From: JBBIKU01 sp037445245
GTDB taxonomy: Bacteria; Chloroflexota; Anaerolineae; Anaerolineales; Anaerolineaceae
NCBI GenBank assembly: GCA_037445245.1
Contig: JBBIKU010000016.1
Coordinates: 1-22,692 of the forward strand
Direction: 5' to 3'
Length of the DNA stretch: 22,692 nucleotides
Below, piece by piece: positions 11,798-19,433 of this stretch. A program made the translations under genes and the position numbers. Under the pieces are notes generated by a model. The model made no database searches and had not been told where the DNA came from. It was given only the letters and a program-made list of their open reading frames with translations. How positions within the stretch are numbered: the stretch's first letter is position 1; each line of letters opens with the position of its first letter.

Positions 11798-12823
11798 TTG
11801 AATCCTCCCCGCTCGACCTTTCTTCACAGCCTGCGCCGCCACCCGAGCCGGGGACTGTTGCTGTTGGCTGCCCTGCTGGTGGTAATCTTCTTTCTATCCC
11901 TTTTTATCGGGCGCTACCCCGGCATGGTATTTCTCACCCCTTCCCGGCTTGCCGGCGACGAGCTGGCGCAGCGGCTGGTTTTTAACCTGCGGCTGCCGCG
12001 ATTGATCACCGCCCTGCTGCTGGGCATGTCGCTCGCCGCCGCCGGAACGGTGCTGCAAATGATCTTCGGCAATCCGCTGGTAGAACCGGGTTTTCTGGGT
12101 GTCTCGCAGGGAGCGGCGTTCGGGGCAGCTTTCAGCATCATTTTCTTCAGCAGCGCCGCCTGGCTGGTGCAGGGCATGGCGGCGCTGTTCGCCTTTCTGG
12201 GGCTGGCGTTCTCCTACTTTCTGGCACGCAAAGTTCGTTTTGGCGGCTGGGTGCTGCGCCTGATCCTCTCCGGAATCGCCGTCTCGGCGCTCTTTTCAGC
12301 CGGGGTGGGGGTGCTCAAGTTTATCGCCGATCCCTTGCGGCAACTTCCCGAAATCACTTTCTGGCTGCTGGGCGGCTTGTGGAGCGTCACCTGGAATTCG
12401 GTGCGCGCCATCCTTCCGGTGGTGCTGGCGGGCTTGCTGGTGATGGAACGCATGCGCTGGCGGCTGAACTTGCTTTCACTGGAAGATGACGTCGCCTTTT
12501 CGCTGGGAGTTTCGCCGGGACGTGAGCGCCTGCTGGTGCTGACGGCGGCAGTGGCGGCGACGGCTTCGGTGATCTCGGTCAGCGGGATGGTAGGCTGGCT
12601 GGGGTTGATCGTCCCGCACCTGGCGCGGCGGTTGTTCGGCGCCGACTCGCGTTACGCCCTGCCGGGTTCGATGCTGATCGGCGGTCTGTTCGCGGTGGTG
12701 AGTGACAACCTGGCGCGCACCCTGCTGGCAGGGGAAATTCCGCTGGGCATCCTAACCTCGCTGTTCGGGGCGCTCCTGTTCATCCTCTTGATGGTGAGCC
12801 AGAGCATCAAGGTGCAGCAATGA
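11798..12823 (+). CDS. FecCD/BtuC-type ABC transporter permease
   Basis: The 341-residue protein is rich in membrane helices (about nine or ten). It shows the family blocks LRLPRLITALLLGMSLAAAG, GNPLVEPGFLGVSQGAAFGA, VSGMVGWLGLIVPHLARRL (coupling-helix area) and GEIPLGILTSLFGALLFI. Such permeases dimerise and pair with a binding protein and ATPase for siderophore, heme or cobalamin uptake. The frame is open well upstream, inside the binding-protein gene, but the family N-terminus and GAGG about 5 bases before TTG 11798 indicate this start. It begins 11 bases after the binding-protein stop and overlaps the ATPase gene by ATGA. Confidence 0.9.
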   Translation: MNPPRSTFLHSLRRHPSRGLLLLAALLVVIFFLSLFIGRYPGMVFLTPSRLAGDELAQRLVFNLRLPRLITALLLGMSLAAAGTVLQMIFGNPLVEPGFLGVSQGAAFGAAFSIIFFSSAAWLVQGMAALFAFLGLAFSYFLARKVRFGGWVLRLILSGIAVSALFSAGVGVLKFIADPLRQLPEITFWLLGGLWSVTWNSVRAILPVVLAGLLVMERMRWRLNLLSLEDDVAFSLGVSPGRERLLVLTAAVAATASVISVSGMVGWLGLIVPHLARRLFGADSRYALPGSMLIGGLFAVVSDNLARTLLAGEIPLGILTSLFGALLFILLMVSQSIKVQQ

Positions 12824-13614
12824 GCACAGCCTTGCTCTCCTTTGCCGATATTCAATTCGGCTACCAGCAGGGAAACCACCTGGTGCTGGACGGACTGTGG
12901 CTGGAGGTAAACGCCGGTTCGGTGACTGCCATTCTGGGACCGAACGGCAGCGGCAAAACCACCCTGCTACGGCTGGCGCTGGGATGGTTGAAGCCCTCGG
13001 CAGGCAAGGTGTTGCTGGCGGGTAAACCGATCGAGCGCTACTCACGGCACGAACTGGGGCGCTGGATGGGTCTGGTGCCGCAAACCGAGCACATTCCCTA
13101 CGCCTACTCGCTGCTGGAATACGTTTTGCTCGGACGGGCGCCCTATCTCAAGCCGCTGCAAATGCCGGGTGAGGAGGATGTGCGGGTGGCGCGGCAGGCG
13201 TTGGAGCGGGTCGGCTTGCAGGCGCTGGCAAAGCGCTCGGTGTTGACCTTGAGCGGGGGCGAAAAACAACTGGTGCTGGTCGCCCGCGCCCTGGCGCAGC
13301 AGCCACGCCTGTTGCTGCTGGATGAACCTACCGCCCATCTCGATCTGGGCAATAAATACCACCTGCTGCGTCTGCTCAACACGCTGGCATCCCAGGGAGT
13401 TACCGTGCTGCTCACCACCCATGAGCCGGAGGTTGCGGCGGCTATCGCCAGCGAAGTGGTGCTGATGCGCCACGGACGGGTACAGCACGCCGGTGCGATC
13501 GGTGAAACCCTGACCGGCGAACGGCTGAGCGAAACCTACGGCATCCCGGTGCATGTGCGGCAGATCGACGGGCGGCGCTTCATCACCTGGGATGTGAACG
13601 GCGATGGCGGTTAA
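12820..13614 (+). CDS. ABC transporter ATP-binding protein (FecE/BtuD type)
   Basis: The 264-residue ATPase carries Walker A GPNGSGKTT (40-48), Q-loop Gln88, signature LSGGEKQ (144-150), Walker B LLLLDEPTAHLD (164-175) and the switch His201. Its overall pattern, including YVLLGRAPYL after the Q-loop, is that of iron-chelate/cobalamin importers. The ATG overlaps the permease stop by 4 bases and the 3' end overlaps the next gene by 11, indicating tight coupling. It powers the importer formed with the two preceding products. Confidence 0.92.
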   Translation: MSTALLSFADIQFGYQQGNHLVLDGLWLEVNAGSVTAILGPNGSGKTTLLRLALGWLKPSAGKVLLAGKPIERYSRHELGRWMGLVPQTEHIPYAYSLLEYVLLGRAPYLKPLQMPGEEDVRVARQALERVGLQALAKRSVLTLSGGEKQLVLVARALAQQPRLLLLDEPTAHLDLGNKYHLLRLLNTLASQGVTVLLTTHEPEVAAAIASEVVLMRHGRVQHAGAIGETLTGERLSETYGIPVHVRQIDGRRFITWDVNGDGG

Positions 13615-14209
13615 ACGCATTCTGCTCACCGGCGAGCGCGGCACCGGCAAGACCAGCCTGTGCCGTCTGGTGGTGCAGGCGGGGCGCCGGGCGGGCTGGG
13701 ATGTGGCGGGGTTGATCTCACCGGCGCGCTTCGCCGGCGGCGAAAAGACCGCCATCGAGGTTGAGGACGTGCGTAGTGGCAGGAAAATGCTGCTGGCGCG
13801 CCGCCGCGGCGCTGAATCCACGGCTGCCGTTCATCCCCATACGCCTGTGGGGGTTCACACGGACGCCTGGGTATTCGATGAAGCGGCGGTGCAGTGGGGG
13901 AATGAGATGCTCCGCCAATCGACGCCCTGCGACCTGCTACTGGTAGACGAGTTGGGTGTGCTGGAACTGGAGCGCGGGCAGGGTTGGACAGCCGCCCTGC
14001 AGGCTGTGGATGGGGGCGATTACCGCTTTGCCTTGATCGTGGTGCGCCCGTCGCTGCTCGCAACCGCCTATCGCCGCTGGCGCCAGGCAGAAGTGGTGGC
14101 GGTGACCTCGGTCGAGGACGCCAGCGCCGTTAAAGCCCTGATGGTGGCGTTCGGTCACCCTGCCGGCTTTCAACTGCAAAGTCCACGAATCATATTGCCG
14201 CCGCAATAA
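13604..14209 (+). CDS. THEP1-like P-loop NTPase (nucleoside-triphosphatase family)
   Basis: The 201-residue protein has Walker A GERGTGKTS (10-18) and Walker B LLLVDELGVLELERGQGW (from residue 111), with VAGLISPARF and the long beta-strand order of THEP1 (DUF265) NTPases, which hydrolyse nucleoside triphosphates slowly and have no settled cellular role. ATG 13604 overlaps the ATPase gene by 11 bases, so it is the last gene of the PadR operon. Its link to uptake suggests a function in handling or sensing the imported ligand, but that is speculation. A G/C-rich inverted repeat inside it (around 13837-13854, CCCCA/TGGGG, encoding HPHTPVG) faintly resembles the palindromic repeats. Confidence 0.75.
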   Translation: MAVKRILLTGERGTGKTSLCRLVVQAGRRAGWDVAGLISPARFAGGEKTAIEVEDVRSGRKMLLARRRGAESTAAVHPHTPVGVHTDAWVFDEAAVQWGNEMLRQSTPCDLLLVDELGVLELERGQGWTAALQAVDGGDYRFALIVVRPSLLATAYRRWRQAEVVAVTSVEDASAVKALMVAFGHPAGFQLQSPRIILPPQ

Positions 14210-14223
14210 AACTGCAATATAAT
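14195..14223 (+). promoter_or_regulatory. Promoter of the MacAB-like exporter operon
   Basis: TTGCCG (14195-14200) and a perfect TATAAT (14218-14223) are 17 bases apart. The -35 lies in the last codons of the THEP1-like gene. The transcript would begin near 14230, leaving a leader of about 100 nt in which I see no recognisable element. Confidence 0.6.
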
Positions 14224-14328
14224 CCATTCTGCGCGTCTGCATGCTGGTGGGAATGGCTTGCGGGGCGTCTGACGCGAGGGCGCTTCACGCTGATTGGCTA
14301 ATTGGACGGGAAATGGACGAAAGCAGTC

Positions 14329-16584
14329 ATGGGAGCGATCATATTCAAGAACCTCCTGCGGCGCAGGGGACGCACGATCCTAACCGTGCTGGGAATAAGC
14401 ATCGGCGTGGCTGCCATTATCAGTCTGGGCGCCATGGCGGTGGGGGTGGAAGCCGGCTACACCAACATGCTCACCGGCAGCAGAGCCGATCTGGTGCTCA
14501 GCCAGCCCGACTCTTTCGATGTTACCCTCAGCTCGGTTGACGAACGAGTCGGCATTGATCTCGCCAGCATGCCCGAAGTGGCGGCAATCAGCGGCATGCT
14601 CTCGGGCATTATCCAGACCGAAGGTTCGCCGTACTTTTTCGTTTTCGGCTATCCAGAAGATAGTTTTATTCTCGACCGCTTTCAAATCATCGACGGCATA
14701 AGCGTTTTCGATCGCGAGGCGCAGCGCCAGCGCGGCAAGCCGGTGATGCTGGGATCAGCCGCCGCCGAGACGCTGAAGAAAAAACCGGGCGATACCATGC
14801 GCCTGGGAAACGTTGCCTATCGCGTGGTCGGCATTTACGAAACCGGCGATGCCTTCGAGGACAGCGGGGCGGTGTTCGATCTAACCGAGGCGCAGGAGCT
14901 GCTCGGAAAACCTCGCCAGGTCAGCCTGTTTTACATCCAATTGAAAGATGGGAATCTGAGCGAACGGCTGATCGCCCGGGTGGAACGATTGTATCCCGAC
15001 TTGTCGCTCTACACCACCAGCGAGTATTCCGATAAACAGATCATGGGTGAAACTCTGAAGGGCTACGTGTGGGGAATTGCCGGGCTGGCGATCATTTTGG
15101 GCGGAATCGGCATGATGAACACCCAATTGATGTCCGTTTTCGAACGTACGCGTGAGATCGGCGTGCTGTTGGCAGTGGGCTGGAAGCGCCGGCAGGTGCT
15201 CATCATGATTTTGGGCGAGTCAATTTTGGTGTGCCTGGGTGGGGGCATTCTCGGCATCTTGCTGGGCTGGCTGATGGTGAAATGGATGACCAGCGGCACG
15301 GTCTTGTTCGGCACCGGCACCCAGAACATCAGCATCGGGCTGATTATGCAGGCGCTGGTGGTTGTGCTGGTGTTGGGGTTAACCGGCGGGGTTTATCCGG
15401 CGTACCGCGCCACTCGCCTGCAGCCCATCGATGCCCTGCGTTACGAAGGTGGCGGCGCCGGTGGTCGCGTGCGGCGGTTGCCCTTCGGCGGCATGGCGGT
15501 GCAAAGCCTGTGGCAGCGCACCACTCGCACTCTCCTGACTTTATCTGTAATCGGCATTACCGTCGGCGCCATAATGGCGATTGAAGGGATGACGCGGGGG
15601 ATGATGAATGATATGACCGGCATGGCCCGCGGCATGAACGCCGAGATCATCGTGCGACAGGAAGGTATCGCCGACACCGGCTTCAGCGCCATCGATGAGC
15701 GCGTCGGCAACCGCATCGCCGCCATGCCGGAGGTAGCGCACGTCAGCGGGATGAACATGACGGCGATCATGATGCCGGAGGCGGGCGGGTTCTTCATGAT
15801 CTTCGGCTACGCCCCCAATGAATTCGCCATCCGGCGCTTTAACATCATCGAAGGTCAGCGTATCTCCGCCAATCGCCAGATCATGCTCGGGCGCAAAATG
15901 GCGGAGGCGCTCAACAAAAAGGTGGGTGAAACCATCGAACTCAGCGGTATCCGCTTCCGCACCGTGGGTATTTACGAATCCAGCATCAGTTGGGAGGAAT
16001 TGGGCGGCATCACCACCCTGCGTGACGCTCAGACACTCCTGGGAAGACCGCGTAAGGTGATGCTCTACATGGTCAGCCTGCACGATCCCCGCCAGGCGAA
16101 CACGGTGGTGGAAAAGATCAACCAGATTCCTGAAGCGCACGCTGCCCTCACCGGAGAATTTGCCAACCAGATGCCGGATATGGAAACCATGGACGCCATG
16201 ATGGCGGTGATCACTTTTCTGGCGGTATCTGTGGGCGGCTTGGGGATGATGAACACGATGCTGATGGCGGTGCTAGAACGCACGCGAGAAATCGGCGTGC
16301 TGCGGGCGGTCGGCTGGCGGCGGCGGCAGGTGTTGGGGATGATCCTGCGCGAAGCCACGCTGTTGGCATCCCTCGGCGGAATCAGCGGGGTTATGGTTGC
16401 CCATGCGCTGGTTCTCTTGTTAGGATTGGTACCGCTGGTTGGAGATTTTATGCGCCCGACATTCGAGTGGGATGTGTATGCCCGCGCCATCCTGGTGGCG
16501 TTGCTGTTGGGGATGGTGGGCGGTTTGTATCCGGCTTACCGTGCAACCAAGTTGCAGCCGGTGGAAGCCTTGCGCTATGAGTGA
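14329..16584 (+). CDS. Duplicated, fused MacB/FtsX-type ABC transporter permease
   Basis: The 751-residue protein consists of two MacB-type permease modules in one chain. Each has an N-terminal helix, an extracytoplasmic MacB_PCD domain and three FtsX helices. The halves are clearly homologous: DERVG...MPEVA...SGM, ERTREIGVLLAVGWKRRQV against ERTREIGVLRAVGWRRRQV, and YPAYRATRLQPIDALRYE against YPAYRATKLQPVEALRYE. Ordinary MacB permeases are single modules that dimerise, so this chain is probably a built-in pseudo-dimer. Family members use ATP hydrolysis to drive extracytoplasmic movement that expels drugs, peptides or lipoproteins. ATG 14329 gives the typical MacB N-terminus (GAIIFKNLLRRRGRTILT); TTG 14302 is an alternative. 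Neither has a clear ribosome site. Adaptor and ATPase genes follow. Confidence 0.87.
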   Translation: MGAIIFKNLLRRRGRTILTVLGISIGVAAIISLGAMAVGVEAGYTNMLTGSRADLVLSQPDSFDVTLSSVDERVGIDLASMPEVAAISGMLSGIIQTEGSPYFFVFGYPEDSFILDRFQIIDGISVFDREAQRQRGKPVMLGSAAAETLKKKPGDTMRLGNVAYRVVGIYETGDAFEDSGAVFDLTEAQELLGKPRQVSLFYIQLKDGNLSERLIARVERLYPDLSLYTTSEYSDKQIMGETLKGYVWGIAGLAIILGGIGMMNTQLMSVFERTREIGVLLAVGWKRRQVLIMILGESILVCLGGGILGILLGWLMVKWMTSGTVLFGTGTQNISIGLIMQALVVVLVLGLTGGVYPAYRATRLQPIDALRYEGGGAGGRVRRLPFGGMAVQSLWQRTTRTLLTLSVIGITVGAIMAIEGMTRGMMNDMTGMARGMNAEIIVRQEGIADTGFSAIDERVGNRIAAMPEVAHVSGMNMTAIMMPEAGGFFMIFGYAPNEFAIRRFNIIEGQRISANRQIMLGRKMAEALNKKVGETIELSGIRFRTVGIYESSISWEELGGITTLRDAQTLLGRPRKVMLYMVSLHDPRQANTVVEKINQIPEAHAALTGEFANQMPDMETMDAMMAVITFLAVSVGGLGMMNTMLMAVLERTREIGVLRAVGWRRRQVLGMILREATLLASLGGISGVMVAHALVLLLGLVPLVGDFMRPTFEWDVYARAILVALLLGMVGGLYPAYRATKLQPVEALRYE

Positions 16585-16629
16585 ACCTGACCGGTGTTTT
16601 CGGTCATCATGATTGAACAGGAGGCGGCG

Positions 16630-17826
16630 ATGTTCCCTCGTAAAATAATAACCAAAACCCTATCACTGATCTTGCTCGCCAGTCTGGTGCTTTCATCCTG
16701 CGCGGGGGTCGGGGCACAGCCCACCCCGACGGTTGACCCGGAGCTCGAACAAGAATTCATCCCGATTGTCAGCGCCACCGGGGTGGTAGTACCCAACCGC
16801 TGGGCAATGCTTTCGATGGTCTCCGGCGGGGTGGTTGAAGCCATCCTGGTCGAGGAGGGCGATGTGGTCGAAGCCGGGCAGGTATTGTTGCGCCTGAACG
16901 GCAAGGACCGCATGGAAGCGGCACTGGCGGCTGCTGAGATGGAATTGCTCGCAGCCGAACAAGCCCTGCAAGATGTATACGATACCGCCGAGCAGGTGCG
17001 GGCTGCGGCACAACTGCGGCTTGCCAACGCCGAAAAGGCGGTCGATCAAGCGCAGAAACGCCGCAACAGCAAAGATTTCAAGGTCGGCAGCCAGGCGCAG
17101 ATCGACCGCGCCTACGCCGATTATGTTCTGGCGGAAGACGCCGTCGAGCAAGCAGAGGAGCTGTTTTCGGCGGTCGCCGACCGGGCGGAGGACGACGTTC
17201 AGCGTGCTTCTCTGTTGAGCGCACTGGCAGCCGCCCGCGAACGGCGCGACAAGGCAAAACGGAATCTGAATTACTTGCTGTCGCTGCCAGATGAAATCGA
17301 GATCGCCCGAGCAGAAGGTGAACTGGCGGTTGCCAAGACCGAACTCGAGGCAGCCCAGCGCGAATGGGAAAAAGTAAAAGATGGACCGGATGCGAATGTC
17401 CTCGAACTGACACAGGCGAGGCTGCGAAACGCCAAAGCCCAGCTTTCTGCCAGCCGCACCGCTCTTGCAGACCTGGAATTGAAGGCGCCGTTTACCGGTA
17501 CGGTTAGCCGCGTCCAGGTGCGTTCCGACGAATGGGTCAGCCCCGGTCAACCGGTGATGACACTGGCAGACCTGGAAAATTTGGTGGTCGAGACCACCGA
17601 CCTGAGTGAGATCAACATCGCCCAGATTGAGATCGGCAACACCGCCATTATCACCTTCGACGCCCTACCCGAAGTGACCGTAAGCGGGACGGTCGTCTAC
17701 ATTGCGCCCAAAGCGGCAGAAGGCGCCGGGGTGAATTACCCAGTCAAACTCACCCTGTCGAATATCCCCGACAGGCTGTTGTGGGGGATGACCGCCTTTG
17801 TCGATATCCAGATTGAACAGGATTAA
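16630..17826 (+). CDS. MacA/HlyD-type efflux adaptor, lipoprotein
   Basis: The 398-residue adaptor starts with a lipoprotein signal (lipobox LSSC, Cys24). A first half-lipoyl segment (VSGGVVEAILVEEGDVVEAGQVLLRL) leads into a long Ala/Glu/Arg-rich coiled coil from about residue 93 to 280, then the second half-lipoyl segment (LKAPFTGTVSRVQV...GQPVMTL) and a beta-barrel. The order is that of MacA/HlyD proteins, which bridge the permease to the outside. ATG 16630 is preferred over 16594 because GGAGG lies 5 bases upstream and the signal peptide then begins at residue 1. Lipid anchoring, instead of a single transmembrane helix, and no visible TolC partner suit a monoderm envelope. It lies 45 bases after the permease. 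Confidence 0.88.
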   Translation: MFPRKIITKTLSLILLASLVLSSCAGVGAQPTPTVDPELEQEFIPIVSATGVVVPNRWAMLSMVSGGVVEAILVEEGDVVEAGQVLLRLNGKDRMEAALAAAEMELLAAEQALQDVYDTAEQVRAAAQLRLANAEKAVDQAQKRRNSKDFKVGSQAQIDRAYADYVLAEDAVEQAEELFSAVADRAEDDVQRASLLSALAAARERRDKAKRNLNYLLSLPDEIEIARAEGELAVAKTELEAAQREWEKVKDGPDANVLELTQARLRNAKAQLSASRTALADLELKAPFTGTVSRVQVRSDEWVSPGQPVMTLADLENLVVETTDLSEINIAQIEIGNTAIITFDALPEVTVSGTVVYIAPKAAEGAGVNYPVKLTLSNIPDRLLWGMTAFVDIQIEQD

Positions 17827-17839
17827 GCGCCGAAGCGCT
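17826..17839 (+). other. Small hairpin between adaptor and ATPase genes
   Basis: AGCGC and GCGCT form a 5-bp stem with a CGAA loop right at the adaptor stop codon. There is no T-run, so it is more likely an mRNA-stability or processing element than a terminator. Confidence 0.35.
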
Positions 17840-17881
17840 GAAATTGGCTAACAGGATCGAGCCGGAAAGAAGGAATTCAAC

Positions 17882-18742
17882 ATGACCGAAACTGCGACCT
17901 GGTTGATCGAAACCACCAACCTGACCCGCGTTTACGGCGACGGGGTCGGCATCCGCGCCCTGGACGGCGTCGACCTGCGGGTTGCGCCGGGAGAATTGCT
18001 GGCGGTGATGGGACCGAGCGGCAGTGGCAAGAGCACCCTGCTCAACATCATCGGCGCCCTCGATCAACCTGACGACGGCAGGGTCATCATCAACGGGCAC
18101 GATCTGGCGACCATCAAGGATAAGGATGCCTTTCGAGCCCGGACGGTCGGGTTTGTGTTCCAGCTTCACAATCTGCTGCCCACGCTGACGGCGCGCGAGA
18201 ATGTCGAAATTCCGTTGATGGGGCAGATGAGCCATGCACAGCGGCATCACCGTTCAGAGGAATTGATGGAACTGGTCCATTTGAGCGACCGCATGAATCA
18301 CCTGCCGGGGCAGCTCTCTGGCGGGCAGCGTCAGCGGGTTGCCATTGCCCGCGCTCTGGCGAACAACCCACCGCTGATTCTCGCCGACGAGCCGACCGGC
18401 GCCCTCGATACCGCCAGCAGCCAAGACCTGATGCAACTGTTGCAGGAGCTGAATCAAAGCCAGGGAATGACCATCGTGGTCGTCACCCACGACCCGTCAA
18501 TTGCCCGTCTCACGCGGCGGGTAGTGGTGATGCAAGACGGCAAGATTGCCCAGGAGGACCTCATCGGCTCGCCGCTGGAAGAGGATCTCAAGATGTGGCT
18601 GCGCACCGGGCTGGGCAAACACCTGCTGCAAGGCGACCATTCCGTTTTTAAGCAGTTGAGGCTGCATGTTTCCACTTCACAGGTGAGGGCGGTGCAAAAA
18701 CTGCTCGAGCAAGCGGGCGGCGGTAAAATCAAGCAGAAGTAA
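17882..18742 (+). CDS. MacB/LolD-type ABC transporter ATP-binding protein
   Basis: The 286-residue ATPase has Walker A GPSGSGKST (44-52), Q-loop Gln94, signature LSGGQRQR (145-152), Walker B LILADEPTGALD (165-176) and switch His203. The LADEPTGALDTASS wording is typical of the MacB/LolD/FtsE group and so pairs with the duplicated permease upstream. About 55 residues follow the standard domain, ending in a basic tail (KIKQK), and have no motif I recognise. ATG 17882 follows GAAAGAAGGAA. It is the third gene of the exporter operon; the stop is 4 bases from the stop of the convergent sortase gene. Confidence 0.92.
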   Translation: MTETATWLIETTNLTRVYGDGVGIRALDGVDLRVAPGELLAVMGPSGSGKSTLLNIIGALDQPDDGRVIINGHDLATIKDKDAFRARTVGFVFQLHNLLPTLTARENVEIPLMGQMSHAQRHHRSEELMELVHLSDRMNHLPGQLSGGQRQRVAIARALANNPPLILADEPTGALDTASSQDLMQLLQELNQSQGMTIVVVTHDPSIARLTRRVVVMQDGKIAQEDLIGSPLEEDLKMWLRTGLGKHLLQGDHSVFKQLRLHVSTSQVRAVQKLLEQAGGGKIKQK

Positions 18743-18746
18743 TCTT

Positions 18747-19433
18747 TCAGCGGCGCAACGGATACGCCACCACGATGACGCGGTGGGTGTTGCTGGTGGG
18801 CGGCCAGCAAGAGATCAGCGTCAGACGCGGCGCCCGGCTCGGGCGCAGATACTCGGCGTAGGCGATGGCGTCGGCTTCTTGTTCCAGCACCGGCAGGATC
18901 TCGACCTGCGAGACCTGGTAGCGCCATTCGGCTTCGGCGCTCTTCAGGACAACCTCGTCGCCGGATTCAAGCCGCCAAAGATCGCGGAACACCGATGAGT
19001 GAATGTTATTGTGCCCGTACAGCAGGATATTGCCGGCAGTTTCATCCGGCAGGGCGCTGCCGAGCACCCAACCGACGCTGGCTTCCGGCGAATCCCACTG
19101 GACGGCGTCCGTATTCTGCGCATCGCCGCCGGCGTCCCAGCCGACCGGCACGACCGGCGCCAGCACGTTGATGGCGTCGATCACCACCCACTCAATCAAC
19201 CGCCTGCCGTACTGGGCGCGCCCGAGTTCCTCGAGCGTGTCGGGGATGTCTTCCATTACGAGCGTGGACGCAGCGTGGGGGAGTGATTCGGGTGTGTCCG
19301 TCTCGCCGGCGGCGACAGCCGTGCGCAGGCGCGGCGTGGGCAGCGCCACCGCTGCGGAAGGCTCAGCCCTCGGCTGGCAGGCGCACAGCAACGCCACAGC
19401 CGCAAGGCATATCAGCCGCGCCGGGCGCACCAT
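18747..19433 (-). CDS. Sortase with a lipobox-like N-terminus
   Basis: The 228-residue protein has the sortase beta-barrel signature: INVLAPVVPVGW, GNILLYGHNN with His141, GDEVVL, TLISCWPP with the nucleophile Cys209 and NTHRVIV with Arg218. Sortases cut a C-terminal sorting signal and attach the protein to the cell surface. Residues 8-19 look like a lipoprotein signal (LLCAC, Cys19) in place of a simple membrane anchor. ATG 19433 is chosen over an in-frame start at 19475 because the signal peptide then begins correctly. It overlaps the end of the subtilase gene by 22 bases, and that protease ends in a candidate sorting signal, so a dedicated enzyme-substrate pair is likely. The subclass is not clear; the TLxSC form differs from the common TLxTC. 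Confidence 0.88.
   Translation of the reverse strand: MVRPARLICLAAVALLCACQPRAEPSAAVALPTPRLRTAVAAGETDTPESLPHAASTLVMEDIPDTLEELGRAQYGRRLIEWVVIDAINVLAPVVPVGWDAGGDAQNTDAVQWDSPEASVGWVLGSALPDETAGNILLYGHNNIHSSVFRDLWRLESGDEVVLKSAEAEWRYQVSQVEILPVLEQEADAIAYAEYLRPSRAPRLTLISCWPPTSNTHRVIVVAYPLRR

Noticed and set aside
13837..13854. Fifth locus of the palindromic repeat family in the THEP1-like gene
   Set aside because: CCCCA/TGGGG with an 8-nt loop is only distantly similar and has no 21-nt period; probably chance.
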